Shown: positions 26,255-39,100 of the stretch, in pieces
Numbering within the stretch: position 1 is the first letter of the stretch
How the letters are laid out: each line of letters begins with the position of its first letter
Origin: Rotaria sp. Silwood1
Lineage: Eukaryota > Rotifera > Eurotatoria > Philodinida > Philodinidae
Reading direction: 5' to 3'
NCBI GenBank assembly: GCA_905250075.1
Contig: CAJNOP010000015.1
Span: 1,330,776 to 1,394,775, forward strand
Length of the DNA: 64,000 bases
Program-made: the position numbers and the translations under genes
Notes under the pieces: generated by a model
Seen by the model: only the letters and a program-made list of their open reading frames with translations
What the model was told of the DNA's origin: nothing
The model's database searches: none

Positions 26255-29200
26255 TTATAGAAAAACATAATCATCGGAAAGTGAATGTATTGGGTCATTG
26301 GTATTCTCATGCAATGATCGACCAGCATCATCCCATGAATCACGATGTGTACTATTACTTATTGTTGAATTAGTAAGTAAATTTTTTCCATTATTAGTAA
26401 CTTTTTTTGCTAATGATAATGGTGAACTATTTGCCGATGATAATTTAGTTACACGAAGAAAAACATCTTCATCGTCATTTAATGTTGGATAATCACAATT
26501 TAATGTACGTGTATGACTTTCTTGAAATGTTCCACGTTCTATACGAAATATTGGACATGTACGTCGATCATCAGACGCCATATGGCATACGTGATTCCAC
26601 TAAAAAATAGAAAAATAAATAATAATAATAATAATAACATGAGTTTCAATTTCGAAGATTAGAATAATATTTCTAAGTATTCTTGAAAAAAAACTATCAC
26701 AAAAACAATAATCAGATTTAAAGATTTTAGAATTTTGATGTATTGATTTATTTCAAACGTTAATATGCCTGTTACTTTGACATTTCAGCATTAATTAGTG
26801 ATAATTTCAAAAACCATGATAATTAAGAATTCGGAATTTATGAATAATTTTTTTGATCACCACACAGTGGCGAGCTTTCGCATAAGCAGGCGGACATGCG
26901 TTTTTTTTGCTTAGGAATGGCTTTAATTTGATTAGAAATGACATTATACAACTAAGAAACTCGTTTTTAAGAAAATAAAAGGTATTTTTTTAAAAAATTT
27001 TTTTTCGAAAAAATATGTTGAGCTACATATCATTCGATGTAGTTTGATGCGCTGATTTCGAATACCATCTTGGTTTTTCTTCAAAGTGTAATACGGGTGC
27101 CTAAAACTGGATTTACGACCAGAAACTTTGGGTTTTTGGACATTCTGTAAAATAGCCTAGGAAAGGTTTCATGAGTTTCCGCCACTACCATAAATAGGAC
27201 ACGTTCGTAGGAGCATTTGGTAAAAATTTGAGCTCGATCATACTTTATTTCTTTGTAGCGTTTACAATATACGAAGCGCTATGTTTTCACATAGGTTTTT
27301 GGGCTCAAGATCCATTGTATTTTTACCATAAAGTCCATAGGTGAGCAAGTTTTTTGCGATATTGTTTGCTTCTGGAATATTGTGTTATATTGCCGAACGG
27401 CTTGATTTTCTTCATTTATGCCGATTTCTGTGCCCAAGCCTTGTCAGACTCTTTTCTAGAGCTCTATAAAACTTTGAGAACCACTATTTAATGAAATGAT
27501 AGATCACATATATATATATATATCTATGCAAACGGTTAGATTGTGGAAAAGAATATTTTCGCATATGTCCGCCTGGCTCCCCACTGTGCACTAGTAATTT
27601 TTACTAAAATAATAATTATGTATCCGTCAAACATAATACAATGACATTGTTCTCTGAATGATGAGTACTGGCAAAATCATTACAAGTAATTATATCTTTT
27701 GTGATATTCTTCTTTCTTTTTAAATTAATATGAATTAATTCGAGTTTATTACAAATAGATAATTAAGAATTGATTTCATTAATAGAAAAAAAACAAACAA
27801 TATTCAATATTTTTTGAAAATGTTCAAATTTAAATATTTCAACATGCAACCGATCTATTCTATCATGATGACTTTCTCTGTTGCGTACATTTATAAAAAT
27901 GAATCTTCTCAAGAGAACTATTATTCTGCTGAGGAGTATTAAATTCTTTTAGAGACCATTCATAAGGAACATCCATGAAAAGTGAGAGATTAACAAAAAC
28001 CAGACGTTCTCGCATTAGAAAAGAAGAGAATTAGATGCATCGGAACGTCCAAACACTAAACGAGTCTTTTTAAAAGAGCAATCTCTCAAGATTCTATCAC
28101 GTATTTCAATCATTTAATAGAAAAAAACACTCATTTCAAAAATAATTTTGAAAGCTAGACGTTCATTGAGAATGAGGTTTGATCAAAATCGGATATCACG
28201 AAAGGTATGAAACTGAGAGCAATCATAGTGACTACTATGAGGGGACGCGTGTTAAAATGATATTATATTGATCTAAGGGAGCATGAAGATTCATCGATGT
28301 GTTTTATTAAATAGCTATGAAGAATCAATGATATAAGTGTGAGTCAGAGATGTTCATCGCGGCTGGGAATCTACCGCAGCCAAAACTAAGGAAAGCTGCC
28401 ACGCCGCGACGAAATGTAGAAAAAAGCTACCGCGATGGTTTTTAAAAAAAATGCTTTGATTTTCCAAACTGTGACCGGTGCCAACTAGAACTGCTACTGC
28501 TAATCTATCAGATTCGTTAAGTCTTACAGTATGGTACACATTAACGTCGAGGTTCTTTTTTAATTCACGAATTTTTGAAATTTCTTTCTAAAAAAAATCT
28601 GCTGCCACCGCGTCGCGATGGTTTTTGAAAAAATCTGCCACTGCTGCGCCGCCATAGACATCTCTGGTGTGAGTGAAGAAGATAAGTGTGTAATGAATAA
28701 GATTATGGAGAACAAAGCAATCAGAAATATGAATATCACGAAGAAAGAGAGAATATAAATGCTGGCTAATACTATCACAGGGGTGAGATTAAAAAATTCT
28801 TCGATCGGATTCAGGTTTCTAAACGGACCTATACATTCTTTATGAATGAATTCCATGAGGATTAAAAATTGATTATCATTATAACTTCTTTGAATTATTA
28901 TTCTACTTATCGATATTTTTTTTTTCTATCTTAATCATTCATACAAAAAGAAAAACAAAACAATATTTACTTGTGCACAAAACATTTCAAAATCAGCTTT
29001 ATCTCGACAATAGAATCCTAATGTACAATTAGGATCCATTTTTTTTGCAGTTAATATTTTTGGTGCTGAACATGAATAACTCTAAAAGACAAATGTTCTT
29101 TGTTAAAAAGACAACAAAACAAACCATTTTCTTCATACCGATGTATCAAATGTATTTTCAAGTACATTCACCGTTGTTTGTATAAAATGTGGATCAAGAT

Positions 29201-32083
29201 TAATAAAATTATCATCTTGAAAACCAATTATATAAACAGCATGACGTGGACTACCACCAATAATTCCAACTGTTTGTGATAATTTAAGAGCTGCTTTTAA
29301 ATAATCTTCATAGATTAAATCAAGTTCATTTAAACCTAATCTTAATGGTACAAGAATTAATACTGATGTTGACCAACGTGTAGAACTATTTTCTATTGTA
29401 ACTGGATCTAATGATGGATAAAGTGAAGGTTTTTTATTTACATTTGAATTATGATCTAATAATGGTGCACTACATAAATCATTAACATCTTGTCGATAGA
29501 CTATAGAAAATAAAAACAAAAAAAAAAACAAAAAAACAAAAGTAATGATTAAAATTTTACTAATAGCATCTTGACTAATATAAACACGAAGTACTTCAGG
29601 TATTTGTTTTGCTTGAACAGCAACTTGAATAGCTTTTTTTAAACAATGAGCAGCACTTACAGGTCCAAAAAAATCACCCGGACGGATACCATATGATGCA
29701 CCAAGTTCAACAAATCTATTTGAAAAAAAAAATAATTTTTCATTAAAAATTTTACATTCAAAAAAAAATATTTACTTATGAATTCCAAATGGACATTGAA
29801 AATTTGGAAAATCACCAAATAATCGAATAATATCAGTATAAATTTTTGTACGACGATTTATTCGATTTCCATTTCGAATACAATCAATTGAATTTCGTTT
29901 TGGACCTTGCAAAAAGAAAAATACATAATGAAATAAAAAAAAGAAAACAGTCTTTTTAATTATAATTAATCATACATTTATCTGATACTTGAATATTTGA
30001 ATAATGTGTATTAATTGTATTTGTCATATGTATAAGGAATGTTTGAGCAAGTAACATTTGAGCACAACGTATCATACAACCCCAACCACCATCTGAAGTA
30101 ATTATATCTCCATTACGTGAACCAGCTAACGGTTCAAATTGTTTTCGATATGAAAAATAAATTCGTTGTGAAAATAATTTTAAAAAATTTGCAGAAGATT
30201 GTTCAGATTGTGGACGAGGTGTATCATCATATGTTGTCTCTACACAAAAAAAAATCCAATAATGTTAATTCAATTTCATCAAGAGCAGAGGTGGTAGTAG
30301 AACCTATCGGGTTCAAAAATTTTGGCTTCGAATCTGATTTATTGAAACTTTTTAAAATTCGATCGAATCGTACTTTGATAATACACTATATATTTTTCAG
30401 ATGATTGGAGTCCCGTGGATCCGGGATCAACCCGACGAATCCTAGGGAGCAAAGTATAAGTACTATTTTTGAATCATCTTAAGTTTCTTTCCATTCAAGA
30501 TTTATTTGATGCAGAATTTCACTAAGTACGCTATTTTTGAAACATCCATATGCGTTTGTTTTTTTTTCTGCAAATTAATCGATATATAGAAGAGTGCGCT
30601 GTGTAAATCCTCACAAAGCAAGATACTTTGCATCTAAAAAGTATGTCAATCGAGTACGAATCCTATAAGCTATTATCAGTGGAAATTTTGCCTCAAATGA
30701 TTGAAGTACTATTGAGTACTAATATAAATATTGCTCCAAACTAATATCAGAACCATATGGTTATATTATTAGTTCTGTTTATTACTATTTCAATATTCTC
30801 AAGAAAGGAAAGCACATTACACAAGGTTTTGATTGATTGTGATAGCTCGAAGGAATGACTACAATATTAATCTTTACACTTTTGTTTTGTTAGATGAAAA
30901 CTGTATTGGATAATAGAATGAGAATTTTATATTCAAAAAAAAACAAGGAGTACAATATGAGTCAAAATGAATAACATATTTGGAATCATCATAAAAAACT
31001 TGAATTGATATATGTCTCAGAGAATTCAACTGATGCACACAGTGCATATAGTCAAAACAAAGAATTTAATTAAAATAAGGTTTATATTGTTTAGTTGCCT
31101 CTTCTTTTGCCTTAAAATAATGTTTGCATGATTTTCTAATTAAATTCTTTATTTAGACTGTACCCTCTGGGAGTACGTCAACTGAATTTCATGATAAAAG
31201 AAACCTTCGAAAGACGTATGAACTCTGTTAACTATCGATCAAAAATGGTATCTAAATGAAATTCTACTTTTGTAGCATCTTCTTCAATCTGTGAAAAATC
31301 TCAAGTTGTTTTTCTTTCTTTATCAAAAATAACCTGTAGAATGAATAATGGATTGATGTAGTTTCTTGGTTCGCAAGGTTATGCTGTAAGAAAATTTGCA
31401 AATGTTCTAGCAAATACTTTCTTCGTAAAATTCAACATCAAACAATTCATAAAAAAAAGGGTTACTAAAGATGGCTTTTATTGCAGTTTGATTGTTTGTT
31501 TTTTTTTTTTTATTTACCTTCTTTTCCATTATACATCTTACCAAGTAAATATATTGGTGAATCATTTGTACGAAAATTTGGTCGCATTTTAACAACCCAA
31601 CCTGTAAGATAAAAATAGTTTGAAAAGCAAAACCACAAATCCAAACATACGATATTTCATATGATTAAGTGCTGCTGTCACTTTACTTTTAAAAAATTTA
31701 TTATTATTTGATAATTCTTCATTTGTAATTGTGGGTCCTGAAGGTTCTGTTGATAGAATACGTTGAGAACTAGTTGATGGACTTCTAATAATTGTCATAA
31801 CAAAACGATCTTCAGGAGATGGTGAATTGTTTATTTTATGATTTGGTGAAGAAATTTTAAGAAATGAAGATGAATTTATTTTTGAAGTACTCGATGTACC
31901 AAAAGATGATTTGGATGATAATGTTGGAGATCGATCTTGTTGTGGTGACATTGGTTTAGCACAAGCAAGATCAGGTGAAATAAGATGTGAAGTTGATTGT
32001 GTTCTATACCGAGAATTAAAATACTCATTGGTATTATCATCATGAATATCAAACATCTTCGTTGATGATGATTTGAAAAACAT
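26255..32083 (-). CDS. ATG4: Cysteine protease ATG4 (ATG4C/D-like)
   Basis: Processes the C terminus of ATG8/LC3 proteins and delipidates them during autophagy, in the cytosol. Exons (minus): 32083-31651, 31601-31518, 30239-29976, 29905-29776, 29715-29561, 29500-29139, 29081-28971, 26599-26255; 627 residues, all phases consistent. A Ser-rich N-terminal extension of about 130 residues comes first, as in the longer ATG4C/D enzymes. Then come NHMKYRWVVK and SPIYLLGKMY, and the nucleophile block SDGGWGCMIRC with Cys about 227. IIGGSPRHAVYIIGFQDD and LDPH follow, supplying Asp about 458 and His about 460, then FYCRDKADFEMFC. The protein ends SLSDDYVFL, comparable with the C-terminal LIR-like end of ATG4C. 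Two long introns (26600-28970 and 30240-31517) stand out; the first holds two transposon-like elements. Start is the first ATG in the open exon; a second ATG at 32056 is also possible. Confidence 0.92.
26865..27586. mobile_element. hAT-like non-autonomous element, 722 bp, in ATG4 intron
   Basis: Terminal inverted repeats: the left end reads CAGTGGCGAGC with AGGCGGACATGCG a little inside; the reverse complement of the right end reads CAGTGGGGAGCC then AGGCGGACATATGCG. CAGTGG termini are typical of hAT superfamily elements. The inside has no transposase. The 8-bp flanks on the two sides do not match, so the target duplication has decayed or the ends are offset. It lies wholly inside the last ATG4 intron. 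Confidence 0.72.
28345..28666. mobile_element. hAT-type MITE, 322 bp, with perfect 8-bp target duplication
   Basis: The element begins CAGAGATGT and ends ACATCTCTG (9-bp perfect terminal inverted repeat). It is flanked on both sides by the identical octamer GTGTGAGT (28337-28344 and 28667-28674). CAGAG termini with an 8-bp duplication are diagnostic of hAT transposition. The interior is GC-richer than its surroundings, with several GCCACCGCG/GCGACG-like pieces, and codes for nothing recognisable. It sits in the last intron of ATG4, about 0.76 kb from the 722-bp element. Confidence 0.88.
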
Positions 32084-35000
32084 GTATATGTAGGAAAGAT
32101 TGATCAATCTTTGTTTATTATTGTTTTTCTTTTCAATTTGTATATCATACCTTCATCATACTCCTAAGTATTGATTCGTAGAAAACTTAGATCGAATTAA
32201 AGAACGATTAAGAAAAAGATGTCGCTAATATTCATATGATATCAAGCAACTGATTATAGAATGACGAATGTAAAATCTTATCACTACATGAGTAAGAAAA
32301 AAACATTCCTATTACATTGATAAGATAAGATTACTATTAATTAATATAAAAGAAATAGACTAAATACATTTATCGTTCCTTCGTGTTTTTATTCTAAAGA
32401 ATTTTTCGCAGACATGTCATGTTCTCAATATGGAAAATTACGACTGATGTCTGAATTAGTTTTCATGATGACATTCAGATAAAAACAAAGTCCAATATTT
32501 CAATGATACATATAAACAAATCTTTGAATTTTCCATACTACTTATGTTTTCGAAATATCCATGGCTAAATCAATCGAATAATTTATTATTAATAGAAGAA
32601 TAGCGTCCGACATATATATGCTTCGATGAAAAAAATCTTACGATCTTACGAAATGATATAAATAGCTTATTGTAATATTAAATATTTATCTGCCTATGGG
32701 AGTGATTAAATACGTTCTAGTTTTGATGTTAGTTTACTTTTAGAAGTGAAAATACATCTTCTATGTAGTGATGCTGATTTACTGAAAAATGTCTCGATAG
32801 ATAATTTAATCAAATAGAACAAGGTATTCTTTTGTTTAAATTGTGTATATTAACGATCAATTAACGAGAATAAGGTGTGTTTTTTTTTTAATTCACACAT
32901 TTTCTTGTCAAAAATATCGATTTTGAGATTTTTATGCGGTTGGATAGTCTTTGTTGTTTACTTTCGAAAATAGTACTATTTATCAGAATTCGGATGTTAT
33001 ATTACACAGAATTAACTTATGATGCAAAACAATCAGGAAAAATGAGTGTTTTTGAAAATATTAGTTATGGTTGCCTTTTTGAACTATTTCTGAAAATTTC
33101 CTATAATGAAGAATCTAATAAAAATGTGTGAAATAGCAAGTGCTGAAAGTCTTCGAACATGTGAAATCCTACCCTGTATTTCTTTTCCTACCAATGTGCA
33201 TTTAATTCTGTAATTATTTTGACAGTATTATGTTAGAAGAAACGTCTTGTGACATAAATATGCTTTTTCTTCTCTTTCTTCGGCTTCATTTTTTTCACGT
33301 TTATAATGATTTCTTTCTTCTTCTTATTCTATTTAAGCAGCTGGTATTACTGATGTGGGTGTTAATGTATGGCATTATTATTCACGCCCACACATATCAA
33401 CACGTCACATTTTTTTTTCTCTTCTAAATTGTAGGTTTTAGACGCTGTACAAATACATACAAGTCTTTGTTTGATTCGCCATAGTCAATAAGACATGGTA
33501 GATTACGGTCAATTTATTTTCTCTCATGTTATACTCAATAGAAGCATTGATTTTTCAATTGTAACCTACTTGTCTGAAACACGCAGAAAACTACTTTGTG
33601 ACCTTTACTATAAGAATAACTATTGAAGGATTGAATATTTTACACTGAAATTTTTACTGTAAGCTTTCTAGATCCTAGTCCATTTTTCTTAAAACTTTCA
33701 GCTAAATCAATTGTTCTGGGAGGAAAGTAGATTTCCTACGAGAACGGGGTTAGTTTAAATTATTTTTCATGTTGGATCGTTATAATAGTTAAATTCAATA
33801 GATATATGTTTTTTTTTTTGATGCCGTCTGAGCATATTTTTGTTTTAATTTAATTCATAAATGAAGATACATATGTCAGTAAAGATAAAAGACTTTCTTA
33901 AGAAAACAAGATGATAGAAATAGAAAGTAGGGGAAAATAAATCAGGTATGCAATGTTACAGGAAACCTTGGGAAATTATACATGAATCATATAAGATCTA
34001 ATAATTGAATTGTTTGGCTTGAGTATCAGAGATAAAATTGAATTTTTGCCAGGTTTCTTTTTTTTTGATTAGGCACAAACCTATGGAATAATTTTGCTTT
34101 ATTTAAAAGTAAATTCTAAGTTTTATTTTCATTATAAGAATATAGTTTGTTACTTTTAAGTTGACAAAATATTCATATTCTGATGTATACCCAAATGACT
34201 CTTCCTTTGCTAATATCTGAAAGCGTTTTGATAAACAAATAAATCAAAATTTTTTATTTTTTGAGCATCAAATTGCGAGAGAAGACATTATTCTATCCTA
34301 CAGCAAAATACCCAAGTTAAAAAGTCTTTCATTATTTTTGTTTGGAAATGAACTCAATAAAACTTAACAATATAATATACATACTTAAAATATTCCCTAT
34401 AACCCAGGTCAAATTCGAAGATAAAATAAACATAAGCTTAAAAATCTTCTCTTCTTTTTTAGTCGACGCTTCCTAACATAAACCAGATTTCAATAGAGCT
34501 CTACAACTCATTGAATTTACGTGATTTTAAATTGAGTACACTAGCGGACTCTATAACTTTCTAGATCCAACTAGACTTAAATTAAACTAAAACATAGTTT
34601 AATAGAAATATATAAGATCAGTATTTGAAGTACTTTAACAAAATGGTTTAAGGAATAAACACTTGACTATTCCATAGAAAGGCATACAGCTACAAAGAAA
34701 AATTAGAATATTCGACTGCTGAATATGTCCATATGTGAACATTTTCAGTTGTAAGCGACATGATTTTTTTGAGAAAAATTGCTTATATCTCTAGACTTGG
34801 ACATTTCATTTAGCTAATTTTTATATAATAGATGTATATTGAGTTGAAAACTCAATAGTGCAGTTAATCTTTACGTAAAGCCTTTTTAAACATGATTAAG
34901 CTTTTCAAAAAGTTGGATTTATTTGTTGTTAACGACTTGAGTGAGTACGAGTATACAAAACGAAAAATTCTTGTGTAACTAAATGAGAAATCGAAAAACA

Positions 35001-36150
35001 AATTCTAAATGATACAACTTTTTCTGATAGATTACAAGATGATAGAAACACAAAAGGTTTCCTTTTCGGGGCAAGACTAGGACTACTGCATGATCAGCTT
35101 TTTTGAAATCTGATGCTGCTGAAAATTTCACTCTCAGATATAGTCTATGGGATGAAGTCTTTTGAATTTTTTGGATTTTTTTCGTCACACTTCGAGGTAG
35201 TTATTCGCTAATTAACTTTAACTAGATGTGAGTTGAACGTGCACAATAATTTTACATACATCTCATGAAAAAAGCACTTATTCAAAAAAAAAATATCCTA
35301 TCCTACCTCCGTCATCGCTGATTTTACCCATATGTTCCCATGTCTTCTCGTCTAATGACAACGTCAATTAGAAAACAGCCAACTCAGATATTCTGATTTA
35401 TTTACCGAGAAAAAATATTAACTAACTATCTGATTATCTTACTGACTGATAAGAGTACTCTGCATACATACAGTGCGCAGACGAATAAATACAAAATATA
35501 TATGAAAAAGTTCGAAACGATAATACATATCAAGAAACTTGGAAAATTCTGTCATATCAACAAATTATGTAATTGATAGTCTTGTGATCAGTTGGAGAAA
35601 ATATGACAATACAATCACAGGAAAATCGTTTGAGTACAACAGATGTTATATGTTATCTTTTATTAACAAACAATTAAAAACTTACCGTCGATTATTTTCA
35701 ATATGTAAAGAACACCAATCAACAATTTTAATACACACATTTATCATTGTATGAAAGTATACCGACTAAACTTTAAATCATTCATGTTGACAAATTCTTT
35801 TCTCTCCCCCCCAAAAAAAAACAAAATCGAACTTAAAATATTCTAATACACATTGCCAATTCTATAGAAATGTCGATCTGTTTTATATCTTATCTTGTTA
35901 TTAGCAAGTAACTATAATAATTCACTGTTTCTTTTCCTACTTCCGTACATTTAATGATCAACAATAATTGTATCAATTATTTACATTTCTTGGATTAAAA
36001 ATAAGACGAAACATAGTCCAGTTACATTCAATGCCATCCTCTCCTCTTTCTTCCCATTATTATTTATAATATAATTAGTAAATGAAGAGTGAATATCTAT
36101 CTATTGAATCCTCAATAAAAAGCAATATTCCCAATTGCGTGAGTGAAATT
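32084..36150. other. Intergenic region, 4.1 kb
   Basis: Lies between the ATG4 5' end and the NWD-type gene 3' end, both on the minus strand. No exon can be supported on either strand; open frames of 60-80 codons are isolated and low-complexity. I see no RNA gene or clear inverted-repeat element in it. The part next to 32.1 kb should hold the ATG4 promoter. Confidence 0.55.
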
Positions 36151-36156
36151 TTTATT
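36151..36156 (-). promoter_or_regulatory. Poly(A) signal of the NACHT-WD40 gene
   Basis: AATAAA on the minus strand 33 nt beyond the stop codon. Confidence 0.6.
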
Positions 36157-36189
36157 CATTTGTAAAATAAAACAAATTTACATTGTACT

Positions 36190-39100
36190 TTATTCTGGTT
36201 GTTTATCGATTATCTCCTGTTGTACAGGTTCAACAATTGATTCTAATTGTTGTCTTCTCCATTCTTTTAAATATGTTATCGTTTTTTGTTCAAATCGATC
36301 AACAATTAAAAACATTTGAACAGCTCCATCTTCATAGCCAACAACTAATGCTCGTCCATCATTTGTTGCTATTGCTTGTCGAACTTTTGCTGGACATCTC
36401 ATATCAGCTATTTGTCGACCATCAATAGAACGAAAAATACGTATTGTTCGTTTACCTTTATGGTAATAAATAACATGATTATTGGTTGGCGTAAAAAATG
36501 TTATTACATCAAATACACCTTCAGCAACTTTACCAATTAATGTACGAACTACTTTTCCATTTCGAAATTCAAATATTTCAAGACCACCACGTGTTGGAGC
36601 ATATAAACCATATTTACCATCAGATGATATTTGACCACTCCATTTTGGTAATATTAAATGAACCTAGAATTAAGAAGATCATAATCTTTCACTAAAATTA
36701 TAATTTAGAAATTCTTAAATGAACGTATGTTTTTTTTTTCTTAACTTTTTTTCTTTGAGTCGAGTGTGGTTGTGACGAACGATCTAAGTGTTATTGTCAT
36801 TTTTCCTCACCTACAACTCCATCGGTTCCACAAATTTTGAGACTCATTTCTGGTCGAATCGTACTTTCATACTTTCAATGAAATGTTCTAATCAAAGCAG
36901 GATAGCTGTTCCCAAGATACGAGATACTTTTTTTCGATTTTTTTTTTCATTCGGTGACTAGTGCAATCCACAATCATGTAGAAAAAAAGTCTCAATTGTA
37001 CATTTTGTACGAATGTAGGGAAAAATTTCCTTAAAAACTAATTTTTGGACCTTTGAAAAGATCGTCTTTCGAACAACTTTTTTTTCTCTAGTTCCGATCC
37101 TGGCAAATCTTTTAATTTTAGTCCTCGAGTCAAAGTTGATTTCGCACAATTTTAATCGAGAGTACCTTTTTATCTCTAACATTCATAACAACACCTTTAT
37201 CAGCATCAATTAATCCAATAAGAAAAGGTTGTTTTGGTATCATAACCATTGAAATAATATCTTTATAACCATTATAATTTAATTTAACATTATGTGAATG
37301 TTCACCAGTAACTGGATCATATAATGAAAGAACATCATAATTTTTTTTCTCTTCAATAAATATTAAATATGTATCATCAGTTGTACATACAGCTTTTTTT
37401 GGTTGATTCATACGTTTAATATTAAATGATATTTCATAAATTAAATCACCATCCGGTATTGCATATGAAACAGCTCGAACAATTTGTCCAATTTGTGCAT
37501 TATTTGAATTTGAACTATTAGTTGCACTTGGAGTAATTGTAGATGTTGGTTCATTACTAACAACTAAAATCTTTAAAGAGAGAAAAAAAAATCAATTTAA
37601 AAAAATTTGTTTTCTTTTTTTTTAATTTTCATACCATTGTTTCAGCAGTATGAAGAAGTAATTGATAAATATTTTTAATTGGTGTTATAAATGTTGTTTT
37701 TCGTTCTTCAATATCCCACATAACAAAATTACCTGATTCAGCTGCTGCACCAAATAAACCATTTGAACACAAAAGTATGCCTAAAAAAGAAACAATCACA
37801 AATGCATTTTTCTTTTCTTTTATCATCATTTTTACATTGATATATTGATCCATGTTGACTTGCAACTAATTGTGCTTGTACATGACCAGTGCTCATATCA
37901 AATAAACATAATTGTGTACGTGTTTGTGCCATTATTATTTGTGTATCTGTTGATATTTGTAACATTTCAATAGCTTTATCCATTTGTGATATTGATATAG
38001 ATTTTTCTCGAGCATTTTCTAAATTCCATACTTTTGTTGTTTTATCCATACCAGTTGTTATAACATAATTATTTCCACCACTACCTGTTGATAAACCTTT
38101 TAAAACAAGTATACGACCAAAATGTAAATCTAATGAAACTAATAATTCTCCCCATTCAATTTCAAATACATAAACTGTAGATTTAACACAAGCTATACAA
38201 TAACTAAATGAGAAAACAAAATTATTGAATATATACGTATTTGAACGAAAAAAAAAAATACAAAAAACACAAACCGATTATCATGTGAAAATGCTGCAGT
38301 ATATGTTAATCGTTTAGTACCACTCATTATATTACGTACACTACCAGGTAATAAACATGTTTTCCATAAATAGGATCGAAATGAAAAAATTTTAAAACCT
38401 TTAAATGTAACGGCCATAAGATAATTTTCATCATTACTTAATATAAATGAAAATATACTGAAACAAAAATAGAAACAATAAATAATCAAAACAATGTAAG
38501 TTTTAATCATGAAGAAGTTTAGAACTTTATTCTTTCCTTTGATCTTCATTTTCACATCACTAATCTGATATAAATTCGTTAATTTTTCTTCACTGATTCT
38601 GAATAAGAGTATCAAATCAAATGTGAAAATAGGACAATTCTATGCTCATTAGTGTTTCTTATGTGACATAGGTATCCCATTCTTATTCATGATTTGATGA
38701 AAAACTTAAAATAGTAAAAATTTAAGCGTGAGAAGGAAACAGCAGGGGCTTCAGTCTTGAAATCAAAAACATCTAAACTGACCATACTTGTGTGACCTTG
38801 AAAGAAGTCAAGGATCACTAGACCAGAATAGTTTCCAAAACAAAATTAGATTATCTAATTTCGTTCGAATAAAAGTCTTGATTAGACTAGCTTGTAAAAA
38901 TAAGTTTTGAAACTTTTGAAGATGATGTTTCAGATATATCAATTTTTTAAAATCGCCATCTACTTTATACTATCTATAAAAGTGCACCTATATATTTTGA
39001 AATTTTTTTAGAAGCTAGGCTAATAAATACTTTTATTAGAGTTAAGGTTCAGGTCAAAATTTGATAATATAATTTTGCTAGAAAGCTTTGGTCCTGCAGG

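Noticed and set aside
28354-28539. Minus-strand 61-codon frame inside the 322-bp MITE
   Set aside because: It lies wholly inside a non-autonomous element and does not resemble hAT transposase.
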